Position numbers and translations under genes: made by a program. A DNA stretch of 64,000 bases from the NCBI GenBank assembly GCA_963780815.1, contig CAWADG010000002.1, positions 3,598 to 67,597 on the forward strand, read 5' to 3'. Position 1 is the stretch's first letter. Each line of letters starts with the position of its first letter. The notes under the pieces were generated by a model. The model saw only the letters and a program-made list of their open reading frames with translations. It had not been told where the DNA came from and did not search any database. Origin of the DNA: VRUE01 sp963780815. GTDB lineage: Bacteria; Actinomycetota; Thermoleophilia; Solirubrobacterales; 70-9. Below, one piece after another: positions 34,429 to 43,018 of this stretch.

Positions 34429-35205
34429 CTGAGGATCCTCGTTCCGATCAAGCACGCCGCCGTCCTCGACGGCGAGGCCGAGCTGGCCGGGGCCGCCGTC
34501 AGCCCGGACTCGCTCGAGTGGCGGGTCAACGAGTGGGATGACTTCTCCCTCGAGGCCGCCCTGCAGCTCGCTGAAGGCGTCGGCGGCGAGGTCGTCGTCG
34601 CGACCGTCGGCGGCGAGCCCGCCGAGGAGGCGCTGCGGGCCGCCCTCGCAAAGGGCGCCGATCGCGCCGTGCGAATCTGGGACCCGGTGCTCGAGCAGGC
34701 TGATCCACTTGCCGTCGCCGCCGTGCTGGCCGCTCTCGCCGGCCGCGAGGATCCCCAGCTCGTGCTCACCGGCGTGCAGTCCTCCGACGCCGCCAACGCG
34801 GCGACCGGGGTCGCGCTGGGCGGGCTGCTCGACTGGCCGCGGGTGGCCGTCGTCCGCGGCATCGAGGCCGAGGGCGAGGTGCTGACGGTCGAGCGTGAGC
34901 TCGAAGGCGGCGCCGCCGAGATCCTGCGGGTGCGGCTGCCGGCGCTGCTGACCGTGCAGACGGGGATCAACGAGCCCCGTTACGCGACGCTGCGGGCGAT
35001 CAAGCATGCGCGCCAGAAGCCGCTCGATCTGCTCGCCCTCTCCGACCTCGGGCTCGACGAGACGGACCTGGCGGAGCTCACCGGCTCGCGCACGGTCTCG
35101 CTCTCGGTGCCGGAGCGTGGCCAGGGGGCGACCCTCCTCGAGGGCTCCCCGGACGCGATCGCCGGCCGGATCGCCGAGATCATCCGGGAGCAGCTGGCCT
35201 CTTGA
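34429..35205 (+). CDS. etfB: electron transfer flavoprotein beta subunit
   Basis: About 258 residues. The N-terminus RILVPIKHAAVLDGEAELAG is typical of EtfB, and WRVNEWDDFSLEAALQLAEG gives the usual 'N.FD..A.E.A..L' block. The C-terminal region GINEPRYATLRAIKHARQKP is the family signature (G.N.PRY..L..I..A). There is no ATG, GTG or TTG at the right place: after the cupin stop (34417-34419) the frame reads AGG CAC GCT CTG AGG, and CTG 34429 is the best candidate, with AGAGG 7 bases upstream. Pairs with EtfA to accept electrons from the TMADH-like enzyme. Confidence 0.86.
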   Translation: MRILVPIKHAAVLDGEAELAGAAVSPDSLEWRVNEWDDFSLEAALQLAEGVGGEVVVATVGGEPAEEALRAALAKGADRAVRIWDPVLEQADPLAVAAVLAALAGREDPQLVLTGVQSSDAANAATGVALGGLLDWPRVAVVRGIEAEGEVLTVERELEGGAAEILRVRLPALLTVQTGINEPRYATLRAIKHARQKPLDLLALSDLGLDETDLAELTGSRTVSLSVPERGQGATLLEGSPDAIAGRIAEIIREQLAS

Positions 35206-36164
35206 GCGCGGGGGTGCTCGTCGTCGGCGAGGTGACCGGCCAGGGCCTGCGGCCGGGAACGCTGGAGCTGATCGGAGCGGGGCGAGGCCTGACGGACGAT
35301 GGCGCCGGCCCGCTCACCGCGGCCCTCCTTGACGCTGAGGCCGAGGCGCACGCGGACGCGGTCAACCTGGCGGGGGTCGATCAGGTCGTCGCGATCGGCT
35401 CGCCCCACGAGCGCTTCGAGCCGCACGTCGCCCAGGCCGCGCTCGAGGCGCTGATCGAGCAGCGGCGGCCGGCCGTGGTGTTGGCCGGCCACACCGTCGC
35501 GTCGCTAGGCTTCGCGCCAGCAGTAGCCGCGCGGGGGAGTCACGGCTTCGCGAGCGACGCTTCGGCGGTGGCGTGGGGCCCCGAGGGCCTGCGGGCCCGT
35601 CGCGGCGCTTTCGGGGACCACCTCACGGCAGAGCTCGAGTTCCCCGGCAAGGAGACGGTTATCCTGCTGCTCAGGGAGGGGGCGTTCGATCCGGCGGAGG
35701 GCGCCGGTGAAGCCGAGCTGACGACACTCGCCCTGGACCTTGCAGATCGCGCCCGCACCGAGCACGTCGAGTTCCGCGACCCGCCGACGGGCGACGTCGA
35801 CATCACGACCGCCGACTTCCTGCTCTCGATCGGGCGCGGCGTCGAGGATGAAGAGCAGGTTCCCGAGCTCGAACGCCTCGCCGAGCTGATGGGGGCAACG
35901 CTGAGCGCCTCGCGCCCGCTCGTCGACGCCGGCTGGGTGGCGAGCGAGAGGCAGGTCGGGCAGTCGGGCCGGGTCGTCGCGCCGGCGGTCTACCTGGCGT
36001 TGGGTATCTCGGGAGCCGTCCAGCACCTGGCGGGAATGTCGAAGGCGCGGACGATCATCGCGGTCAACAGCGATCCGGACGCTCCGATCTTCTCCGTCGC
36101 CCACTACGGGGCGGTCGCGGACCTCTTCGACATCGCCGAAGAGCTCGAGCGGCAGTTCGCCTGA
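35202..36164 (+). CDS. etfA: electron transfer flavoprotein alpha subunit
   Basis: A 320-residue EtfA. TTG 35202 overlaps the etfB stop (TTGA). The FAD-binding C-terminal domain is clear: SGRVVAPAVYLALGISGAVQ then HLAGMSKARTIIAVNSDPDA and FSVAHYGAVADLFDI. SIGRGVEDEEQVPELERLAE is the start of that domain. Its stop overlaps the ATG of the next gene. With EtfB it should shuttle electrons from the TMADH-like dehydrogenase to the DgcB-like membrane protein encoded next. Confidence 0.9.
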   Translation: MSAGVLVVGEVTGQGLRPGTLELIGAGRGLTDDGAGPLTAALLDAEAEAHADAVNLAGVDQVVAIGSPHERFEPHVAQAALEALIEQRRPAVVLAGHTVASLGFAPAVAARGSHGFASDASAVAWGPEGLRARRGAFGDHLTAELEFPGKETVILLLREGAFDPAEGAGEAELTTLALDLADRARTEHVEFRDPPTGDVDITTADFLLSIGRGVEDEEQVPELERLAELMGATLSASRPLVDAGWVASERQVGQSGRVVAPAVYLALGISGAVQHLAGMSKARTIIAVNSDPDAPIFSVAHYGAVADLFDIAEELERQFA

Positions 36165-38340
36165 TGGTGGAATCTCCGCTGGCCCAGGTCAAGTCGCGGC
36201 CGATTCTCTGGGACATGCCGCCCGGGGTGGAGGCGCTCTGGTACGCGCTCGTCGCGGTCTCGATCGCGGTCTTCCTCTACGGGGTCCTCAGGCCGCTGCT
36301 TCGCTACCGCCATGGCAACCGCGACGGCCTGCCGCCGCTGCCGGAGGTGCCGGGCCGCTTCTGGTCGGCGACCGTCAGCGTCTACTCGCAGCTAACGGTC
36401 GCGCGCCGCGACGCCCTCGCCGGATGGGCTCACCGCGGCATCTTCTACGGCTGGGTCGTCCTCGCCGTGGGCACCGTCGTGGTCGCCCTCTCCCATGACG
36501 TCGTCGAGCCGATCTTCGGCAAGCCGTTCTACGTCGGCAACTTCTACCTCGGCTTCAAGGCCGTCCTCAATCTCCTCGGGACGGTGCTCATCGCCGGGCT
36601 GCTGGTGATGATGATGCGGCGAGCGGTGCTGCGTCCGGCAAAGTTGGACTACAGCCGGCCCGACCGACCCAGCGAGGCGCAGGAAGACCGCCGCCGCGCC
36701 TACCGGGTCGGGGACTGGGTCTTCGTCGTCAGCCTGCTGGCGATCGCGGTCACCGGGTTCATGCTGGAGGGCGTCAGGATCGCGATGGAACACCCCGGCT
36801 ACGACGGCTTCCAGTTCGGCGGCTGGGTGGCGGCGCAGCCGTTCGAAGGCGCCGGCGAGGCGACGCTCTCGGCCTGGCGACACGGCATCTGGTGGTTCCA
36901 CGGCCTGTTGGCGATCGTCTTCGTCGCCTCGATCCCCTACACGAAGGCGAGCCACATGCTCGCAAGCTACGCGAGCATGATCCTTCGCGACCCGCTGGCC
37001 GGAAAGCGACTGCGGCCGATACCCCCGAGCGGGTCGAGGACCCCGCCGGGTACGGGTCGCTCGCGGACTTCTCGGCCGTTCACCTTCTCCAGCTGGATGC
37101 CTGCACCCGGTGCGGCAAGTGCCACGAGGCCTGCCCGGCGCTGGCCACCGGAAGGCCGCTCTCGCCGCGCGACGTGGTGCTCGAGCTGCACGAGCGGGCG
37201 CGCGCCGAGCCGATGTCCGCTCCGATCGGCGGCGTGCTGGGCGGCCTGCTCTCCAGCGACGATGGCGAGGAAGACGGCTCGCCGCGGGGATCGGTCCTGG
37301 GCGAGGACGGCATCAGGGCGGAGACGGTCTGGTCCTGCATGCAGTGCAACGCCTGCGTCGAGATCTGCCCGGTCGGGATCGAGCAGGCGCCGATCATCAA
37401 CCAGATGCGGCGCCGACTGCTCGACGAGGGCGAGCTCGACGCCGGGCTGCAGGCGACGCTGGAGCAGATCCATCGCTCGGGGAACTCGCTCGGCCAGAGC
37501 CGGCGCAGCCGCGGCAAGTGGACCTCCGAGCTCCCATTCGATGTGAAAGACGCGCGGGAGGAGGAGGTCGACGTGCTCTGGTTCGTCGGCGACTACGCCT
37601 CGTTCGACCCCCGCTCGCAGCGGGTGACGCGGGCGCTTTCCGAACTCCTGCACCGCGCCGGCGTCGACTTCGGGATCCTCTACGACGGTGAGCGGAACGC
37701 CGGCAACGACGTTCGCCGGGCGGGCGAGGAGGGGCTCTTCGAACTGCTCGCCGAGCACAACGGGGAGCAGCTCTCAAGGTGCTCTTTCGACCGGATCCTG
37801 ACCAGCGACCCGCACTCCCTGAACACGCTGACCCATGAGTACGGCGAGTTCGGCGGGCCGTGGACGGTCGTCCATCACACCGACCTTCTGCTGGAGCTCG
37901 TGCTCGATGGCTCCCTGGAGCTGGGCGAGCCGCTCCGACGCCGGGTCACCTACCACGACCCGTGCTATCTGGGCCGTCACAACGGCGGCTACGACGCGCC
38001 GCGGGAGCTTCTCCGCCTGCTCGGTTGCGAGCTGGCCGAGATGCCACGCAACCGCGACAACTCGTTCTGCTGCGGCGCCGGCGGCGGCCAGATCTGGATC
38101 GCCGATCAGGGCGGGGGTGAACGGCCGTCCGAGAACCGGATCCGCGAGGCGCTGGCGCTTGGCGCGGTGGATCTGTTCGTGGTCGCCTGCCCCAAGGACG
38201 TCACCATGTACGAGGACGCGATCAAGACGACCGGAAGCGGCGAGCTGCTCGAGCTACGGGAGATCACAGAGCTGCTCGAGGAGTCGACCGCGTCGGCATC
38301 CGGCCGCGTGACGGCGGGCGGGCCCGCTCAAACCGGGTGA
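36164..38340 (+). CDS. DgcB-like membrane iron-sulfur oxidoreductase (frameshifted)
   Basis: Restored length about 725 residues. N-terminal half (about 1-285): nitrate-reductase-gamma-like membrane domain with five to six helices. C-terminal half: two [4Fe-4S] motifs CTRCGKCHEACP and CMQCNACVEICPVGI, then two CCG-type cysteine domains (TYHDPCYLGRHNGGYDAPRE and FCCGAGGGQIW). One base is missing near 37012, between GKRLR and AADTPERVEDP. This layout is that of DgcB and of the ETF-linked heterodisulfide reductase-like quinone reductases, so it probably moves electrons from ETF to the quinone pool. Last gene of the TMADH-cupin-etfBA-dgcB operon; its 3' end overlaps the convergent regulator by 13 bases. 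Confidence 0.84.
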
Positions 38341-38921
38341 TTGGGGTACTCGTGCACCGAGACAAGGCGCACCGGCCCCTTCAACACGCGGTAGCTATGT
38401 GGCCGGTCGGCGCGAAAGGAGATCAGGTCGCCGGCCTCCAGCACCTCGGCAAACGAGTCGGTCGAGATCTCCAGGGACCCCGCCGCCACGCTCACGTGCT
38501 CGTAGAGGCCGGGGACGTGAGGCTCGGCATGGCGGATCGCGCCTACCTCGAGGACGAGGGTGTAGATCTCGATCAGCGAGGCATCGACCCGGGTCAGCAT
38601 GTGTCGGGCGACCAGACCATCGGTGTCCAGGCCGGCGCTGTCGGCGGCGATGATCGGGACCTCCGCCTCGCGAACGACGGTGAAATCGCTGTCGCTCTCA
38701 CCGTCCTCGCCGACCAGTGTCGCGAAGGGAACCCCGAGCGCCGCGGCGAGCGCCCAGACCGTGTCGATTGACGGGTTGCCGACACCGCGCTCGATCATCG
38801 AGACCGTCGACTTCGCAACCCCGGCCTCATCGGCGAGCGCGGTGACGGTGACTCCGCGTGCGGTGCGCCAGCGGCGCAGGTTGCGCCCTATCGACTGCTT
38901 CACCCCGGGCACGATCGGCAT
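38328..38921 (-). CDS. XRE-family regulator with C-terminal cupin
   Basis: A 197-residue protein: N-terminal Cro/C1 helix-turn-helix at about 8-62 (TVTALADEAGVAKSTVSMIE is the motif) and a C-terminal cupin at about 110-190 (VSVAAGSLEISTDSFAEVLE, DLISFRADRPHSYRVL). ATG 38921 is the family start; further upstream the frame is not conserved. This PuuR/SutR-like architecture senses small metabolites through the cupin. It is divergent from the crotonase gene and tail-to-tail with the DgcB-like gene, so it may be a second, local regulator of the island. Confidence 0.87.
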   Translation of the reverse strand: MPIVPGVKQSIGRNLRRWRTARGVTVTALADEAGVAKSTVSMIERGVGNPSIDTVWALAAALGVPFATLVGEDGESDSDFTVVREAEVPIIAADSAGLDTDGLVARHMLTRVDASLIEIYTLVLEVGAIRHAEPHVPGLYEHVSVAAGSLEISTDSFAEVLEAGDLISFRADRPHSYRVLKGPVRLVSVHEYPNHPV

Positions 38922-38988
38922 TCTAGTTCCAGGGGCTGGAGCGCCTCCGCCTGCGGTGCCACTGTGACAGCGGGTTAGGATCGCCGAG

Positions 38989-39756
38989 TTGGCAGAGCCT
39001 CCGATCCTCACCGAGCAGCACGACGGGGTGCTCGTGATCACCCTCAACCGTCCCGGCCAGCGCAACGCTGTCAACGGGGAGCTCGCTGAGAGGATGGCGG
39101 ACGCACTGGACCAGCTCGACGAAGCCGAGGGGCTGCGGATCGGCGTGCTCAGCGGCACGGGAAAGGGATTCTGTGCCGGGATGGACCTGAAGGCTTTCGC
39201 TCGCGGCGAGTCTGTGGATGCTCGCGGGCGCGGATTCGGCGGAATCGCCGAGCGACCGCCGGTCAAGCCGCTGATCGCTGCGGTCGAGGGGTTCGCCCTT
39301 GCCGGCGGGCTCGAGGTGGCGCTCGCCTGTGACCTGATCGTCGCCTCCCGGGGAGCCCAGCTTGCGATAACGGAGGTCAGACGGGGCCTGGTCCCAGCCG
39401 CGGGGGGCCTGCTGCGGCTGCAGCGCCGGGTCCCCTACCACCTGGCGATGGAGATGGCGCTCACGGGCGCCCCGATATCCGCTGAGCGGGCGACGGAGGT
39501 CGGGCTCGTCAACCGGCTGGTCGAGCCCGGCCAGGCGCTCGAGGGGGCACTCGGCCTTGCCGCCGAGATCGTGGCCAACGCCCCGCTTGCGGTTGCCGCC
39601 TGCAAGCGGATGATGCTCGAGGCGCCGGGATGGCCCGAGGATGAGCGCTGGGCCCGCCAGCTGAAGATCGCGGATCCGATCTTCGCCTCCGAGGACGCCC
39701 ACGAGGGCGCCGTCGCCTTCTCCGAGCGCCGCCCCCCGGTCTGGCGCGGGCGCTGA
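38989..39756 (+). CDS. enoyl-CoA hydratase/isomerase (crotonase) family protein
   Basis: A 255-residue crotonase starting at TTG 38989. Oxyanion-hole segments GKGFCAGMDLKAFARGE (about 60-76) and EGFALAGGLEVALACDL (about 100-118) are present, with the active-site region ITEVRRGLVPAAGGLLRLQR. Length and C-terminal region are normal. It is divergent from the XRE-cupin regulator over 67 bases and convergent with the alcohol dehydrogenase gene. It could hydrate or isomerise an unsaturated acyl-CoA from the degradation pathway; exact substrate unknown. Confidence 0.87.
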   Translation: MAEPPILTEQHDGVLVITLNRPGQRNAVNGELAERMADALDQLDEAEGLRIGVLSGTGKGFCAGMDLKAFARGESVDARGRGFGGIAERPPVKPLIAAVEGFALAGGLEVALACDLIVASRGAQLAITEVRRGLVPAAGGLLRLQRRVPYHLAMEMALTGAPISAERATEVGLVNRLVEPGQALEGALGLAAEIVANAPLAVAACKRMMLEAPGWPEDERWARQLKIADPIFASEDAHEGAVAFSERRPPVWRGR

Positions 39757-39763
39757 TCCCTGC

Positions 39764-40798
39764 TCAGGGGGTGAGGACGATCTTCAGCGCCTCTCGGCGG
39801 GCGAAGATCTCGTAGGCCTCGGGGGCGTCGTCCAAGGACATGTGATGGGTGACGAGGGGCGTCGGGTCGAGGCGGCCGTCGGCGAGCATGTCGAGGACGG
39901 GGTCGAGGTGGGCGATCACGTTGGCTTGGCCACCCCGGATGGTGAGCGACTTGAGCCAGGCCAGGCCGAGGTGAATTTGTCCGCGCTCCGCGTAGATACC
40001 GATGCACTGGACCCTGCCGCAGTCGCGCGTCAGCCGCAGCGCGAGTTCCAACGCATCGACGTGGCCGACCGCGTCGATCGCGACGTCGACGCCGCCCCGC
40101 CCGGCGGTCAGCGCCCGCACTTCCGCGCGGACATCCTGCTCGTCGAGATGCAGCGGCGTCGCCCCGAAGGACTCCGCCAGGGCGAGGCGCTGCTCGACCT
40201 TGTCGATCGCAATGACCCTGGCGCCGGCGAGCCGCGCGGCCTGGACCACGCAGAGGCCAACCGGCCCCAGCCCCAGCACCGCTGCCACCTCGCCCTCGCG
40301 CAGCTCCGATGTGGCAACCCCGTGATAGCCGGTGCCCATCACATCCCCGGCGAAGAGGGCGGCGTCGTCGGAAACGCTGTCGGGCACCTTGCGCAGAGCC
40401 AGGTTGGCATGCGGGACGAGCGCGTACTCGGCCTGCGTGCCCTGCAGGGATCCCATCGTTGCTCCGAGGCCGAAGCTCCGGCCCTCAAGGCATCGCTGGT
40501 ACTCGCCTCTCATGCAGTGGAAGCAGGTACCGCAGGCCACTTGGAAGGCGCCGGCAACACGGTCGCCCACCTCGGCCCGGGTCACCGCATCGCCCGCTTC
40601 GACCACAGTCCCGACGTACTCGTGGCCGATCGTGAACCCCGGCTCGATGTCGAGACGGCCGTCGTAGATGTGCAGGTCGGACCCGCAGACCCCGGTGGCG
40701 TCTACCCGTAGGACAGCGTCACCCGGCGCCTCGACCTTCGGAATCGGCCGCTCCTCGACCCTGACCTCTCCGGGACCTTGGATTGTGAGTGCTCGCAA
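39764..40798 (-). CDS. zinc-dependent medium-chain alcohol/polyol dehydrogenase
   Basis: A 344-residue MDR-family dehydrogenase. Catalytic zinc ligands are Cys in GVCGSDLH (about 38) and His-Glu in GHEYVGTVVEAG (about 60). The structural zinc site CGTCFHCMRGEYQRC (four Cys) is complete, and the cofactor motif GLGPVGLCVVQ is NAD-type. TTG 40798 start. Divergent from the HIBADH-like gene, sharing operator H. Family members include sorbitol, threonine and glutathione-independent formaldehyde dehydrogenases; oxidation of a demethylation-derived aldehyde or of a hydroxy intermediate is possible. Confidence 0.87.
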   Translation of the reverse strand: MRALTIQGPGEVRVEERPIPKVEAPGDAVLRVDATGVCGSDLHIYDGRLDIEPGFTIGHEYVGTVVEAGDAVTRAEVGDRVAGAFQVACGTCFHCMRGEYQRCLEGRSFGLGATMGSLQGTQAEYALVPHANLALRKVPDSVSDDAALFAGDVMGTGYHGVATSELREGEVAAVLGLGPVGLCVVQAARLAGARVIAIDKVEQRLALAESFGATPLHLDEQDVRAEVRALTAGRGGVDVAIDAVGHVDALELALRLTRDCGRVQCIGIYAERGQIHLGLAWLKSLTIRGGQANVIAHLDPVLDMLADGRLDPTPLVTHHMSLDDAPEAYEIFARREALKIVLTP

Positions 40799-40813
40799 GG
40801 GGAAGCTTTTCCA

Positions 40814-40835
40814 GATCGATTGATCGGCATCGGTA
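40814..40835. promoter_or_regulatory. palindromic operator copy H
   Basis: AGATCGATTGATCGGCATCG and the two following bases lie between the divergent alcohol dehydrogenase and HIBADH-like genes. The core ATCGATTGATCGGC aligns with copy F. Confidence 0.55.
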
Positions 40836-40876
40836 ACATACCAGGGCTTTTCGGCAAGCCCGAAGAGTCCCGCGCG

Positions 40877-41830
40877 ATGAGCACCTCGCCCTCAGACCCC
40901 GCGCTTGACCTGCCGGGTGCGATCGGGTTCGTGGGCCTGGGAAAGATGGGCTCGCCGATGGCGTCGCGTCTCGCCGCCGGGGGCGGGTCGCTCGCGGTCC
41001 ACGACGTCAAGCCGGACCTGACGGAGAGCGTGGCCTCCCGCATCGGCGCGACTCCGTGCGCGGATCCCACGGCGGTCGGCGCCGCCTCCGACCTCGTGAT
41101 CACGATGCTCCCCGATGGCGCCGCGGTCGCCGCCGCCGTCCTCGGCGATGGCGGTGACGGGGTAGCGAGCGGAATCCGACCGGGTGGGCTGATCGTCGAC
41201 ATGAGCACCGCCGCCCCGGCGCAGACTCGGGTGCTCGGCGCAAGGCTGGCGGAGTTGGATATTCGCCTCGTCGACGCCCCGGTCTCCGGCGGGGTGGCCC
41301 GGGCCGAGACAGGCGAGCTCTCGATCATGGCGGGTGGGGAGCGGTCAGACGTGAACGCCTGCGCTGGTGTCTTCACCTCGCTCGGCTCTCGGGTCCTTCA
41401 CGCCGGCCCCATCGGCGCCGGCCACGCGGCCAAGGCCCTGAACAACGCCGTCTCGGCTGCCGGCCTGATCGCCGCCGGCGAGGCTCTGATCGTCGCCGAG
41501 CGGGCCGGCATCGACCCCGAGACCATGCTCGAGGTGCTCAACGCCTCGAGCGGGCGCAACAACGCGACCGAGAACAAGATCGGCCAGTTCGTCTTCAGTC
41601 GCAGTTTCGCCTCCGGCTTCGCCCTTGGCCTGATGACGAAGGACCTGGCGATCGCCGGCGACCTTGCGGCCGAGTTGGAAGTCGAGCCGCAGCTCATTCT
41701 CGAGTCGAGCCGGATCGCCGCCGCGGCCGATCAGGCGCTGGGCCCAGGAGCAGACCACACCGAGGTGGTCCGCTGGCTGAAGCAGCATGCAGAGGAAGCC
41801 AGTGCGACCCCAACCAATGAGAGGAGCTGA
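40877..41830 (+). CDS. NAD(P)-dependent beta-hydroxyacid dehydrogenase (HIBADH/6PGDH family)
   Basis: A 317-residue beta-hydroxyacid dehydrogenase. ATG 40877 start. Rossmann motif IGFVGLGKMGSPMASRLAAG (about 15-34), substrate motif DAPVSGGVARAETGELSIMA and the catalytic lysine in GAGHAAKALNN (about 178-188). The C-terminal helical domain is complete. Relatives oxidise 3-hydroxyisobutyrate, tartronate semialdehyde or similar 3-hydroxy acids. First gene of a plus-strand operon with the CMD protein, the MBL-fold hydrolase and BKACE copy 2. Confidence 0.86.
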   Translation: MSTSPSDPALDLPGAIGFVGLGKMGSPMASRLAAGGGSLAVHDVKPDLTESVASRIGATPCADPTAVGAASDLVITMLPDGAAVAAAVLGDGGDGVASGIRPGGLIVDMSTAAPAQTRVLGARLAELDIRLVDAPVSGGVARAETGELSIMAGGERSDVNACAGVFTSLGSRVLHAGPIGAGHAAKALNNAVSAAGLIAAGEALIVAERAGIDPETMLEVLNASSGRNNATENKIGQFVFSRSFASGFALGLMTKDLAIAGDLAAELEVEPQLILESSRIAAAADQALGPGADHTEVVRWLKQHAEEASATPTNERS

Positions 41831-41836
41831 ACGCAT

Positions 41837-42238
41837 TTGAGCGCTGAACCAGAGAGAGCGGAGGGGCTCTACGCCCGTGGGCTGGAGATCCGCAAAGAAG
41901 TGCTGGGGGACGATTACGTCGAGAAGAGCCTCGCCGCCGCCCGGAAGGACGATTTCACGGCGCCTCTCCAGGAGCTCGTGACCGAGTACTGCTGGGGAGC
42001 TGTGTGGTCGCGAGATGGCCTCGACCGGCGGACCCGCAGCATGCTAAACCTGGCGATGATGGCGGCACTCGACCGTCAGCGGGAGCTGAGACTGCACCTG
42101 CGCGGGGCACTCAACAACGGCGTCAGCCGGGAGGAGATCCGCGAGGTGCTGCTGCAGGCGACCGTCTATTGCGGCATCCCGGCGGGGCTGGAGGCCTTTC
42201 GAACGGCGCGGGAGGCGTTCGAGGAGGTCGACGGCTAG
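41837..42238 (+). CDS. carboxymuconolactone decarboxylase (PcaC-like) family protein
   Basis: A 133-residue all-helical AhpD/CMD-fold protein starting at TTG 41837, 6 bases after the dehydrogenase stop. It shows the PcaC-type pattern GLDRRTRSMLNLAMMAALDR and EIREVLLQATVYCGIPAGLE. The peroxiredoxin-type CxxC motif is absent, so it is of the decarboxylase-like rather than AhpD redox type. In the island it may decarboxylate a lactone or beta-keto acid; it could also act in aromatic breakdown, although no other protocatechuate genes are nearby. Confidence 0.85.
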   Translation: MSAEPERAEGLYARGLEIRKEVLGDDYVEKSLAAARKDDFTAPLQELVTEYCWGAVWSRDGLDRRTRSMLNLAMMAALDRQRELRLHLRGALNNGVSREEIREVLLQATVYCGIPAGLEAFRTAREAFEEVDG

Positions 42239-42241
42239 CGG

Positions 42242-43006
42242 GTGCCCAAGAAGGAGCCGCCCTATTCGGTCACGGCGGTCAGGTACGGGACCGTCGCGCT
42301 GCCGCGCTCCTCGCTCTTCTCGAAGGACGCCGGGGAGCCGGGAGAGGAACAGCGCATGGACTACTTCTTCTGGCTGTTGGAGAACGAGAACCGCGTGATC
42401 CTGGTCGATACCGGGTTCTCCGGGGCGGGTGCTCGGCGTCGCGACCGGACCATGCTCCGCGAGCCGGCCGAGATCCTGCCGCGGTTGCTCGAAGGGGCGC
42501 AACCGGACGCGCTCCTGCTCACCCACCTTCACTACGACCACACCGGCAACCTCGGCCTTGCCCGGCACGCGCCAATATTCCTCAGTCGCCGCGAGCTCGA
42601 TTACTGGAGCGGCGAGGCGGAGGACCTCGACCTCGTCGAGCGCGCGGACATGCAAGAACTCGACGTTGCTCGCGCCCAGGGACGAGTGAGGTTCCTCGAC
42701 GGCCGCGAGGAGATCGCGGCCGGGGTAGTCGCGGAGGAGACGGGCGGGCATACGCCCGGCCAACTGATCGTCGGGGTCGCCACCGCGGAGGGCAGGGTCG
42801 TGCTCGCCTCCGACGCGCTGCACTTCTACGAGGAGATGGATGGTGACTCTGTCTTCGCCCAGACCGTCGACGAGGAGGGCGCGAGCCGTGCCGTGCGGCG
42901 CCTGCGCGAGCTTCAGGAGGCCGGCGCCGTCATCGTGCCCGGGCACGACCCCCTCGTCTGCGAGCGTTTCCCCGCGCTCGGCGATCTGGCCTTTCGCATT
43001 GCCTGA
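42242..43006 (+). CDS. metallo-beta-lactamase fold hydrolase (lactonase-like)
   Basis: A 254-residue MBL-fold protein from GTG 42242. The dinuclear metal motif THLHYDHTGNL (HxHxDH) is at about residues 98-108, then ETGGHTPGQLIV (third His), SDALHFYEEM (bridging Asp) and PGHDPLV (last His). The layout resembles N-acyl homoserine lactonase family enzymes, which open lactones. In an operon with CMD and BKACE genes, hydrolysis of a lactone or thioester intermediate is more likely than quorum quenching. Starts 3 bases after the CMD stop. Confidence 0.85.
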   Translation: MPKKEPPYSVTAVRYGTVALPRSSLFSKDAGEPGEEQRMDYFFWLLENENRVILVDTGFSGAGARRRDRTMLREPAEILPRLLEGAQPDALLLTHLHYDHTGNLGLARHAPIFLSRRELDYWSGEAEDLDLVERADMQELDVARAQGRVRFLDGREEIAAGVVAEETGGHTPGQLIVGVATAEGRVVLASDALHFYEEMDGDSVFAQTVDEEGASRAVRRLRELQEAGAVIVPGHDPLVCERFPALGDLAFRIA

Positions 43007-43018
43007 GGTTATGGTCGG

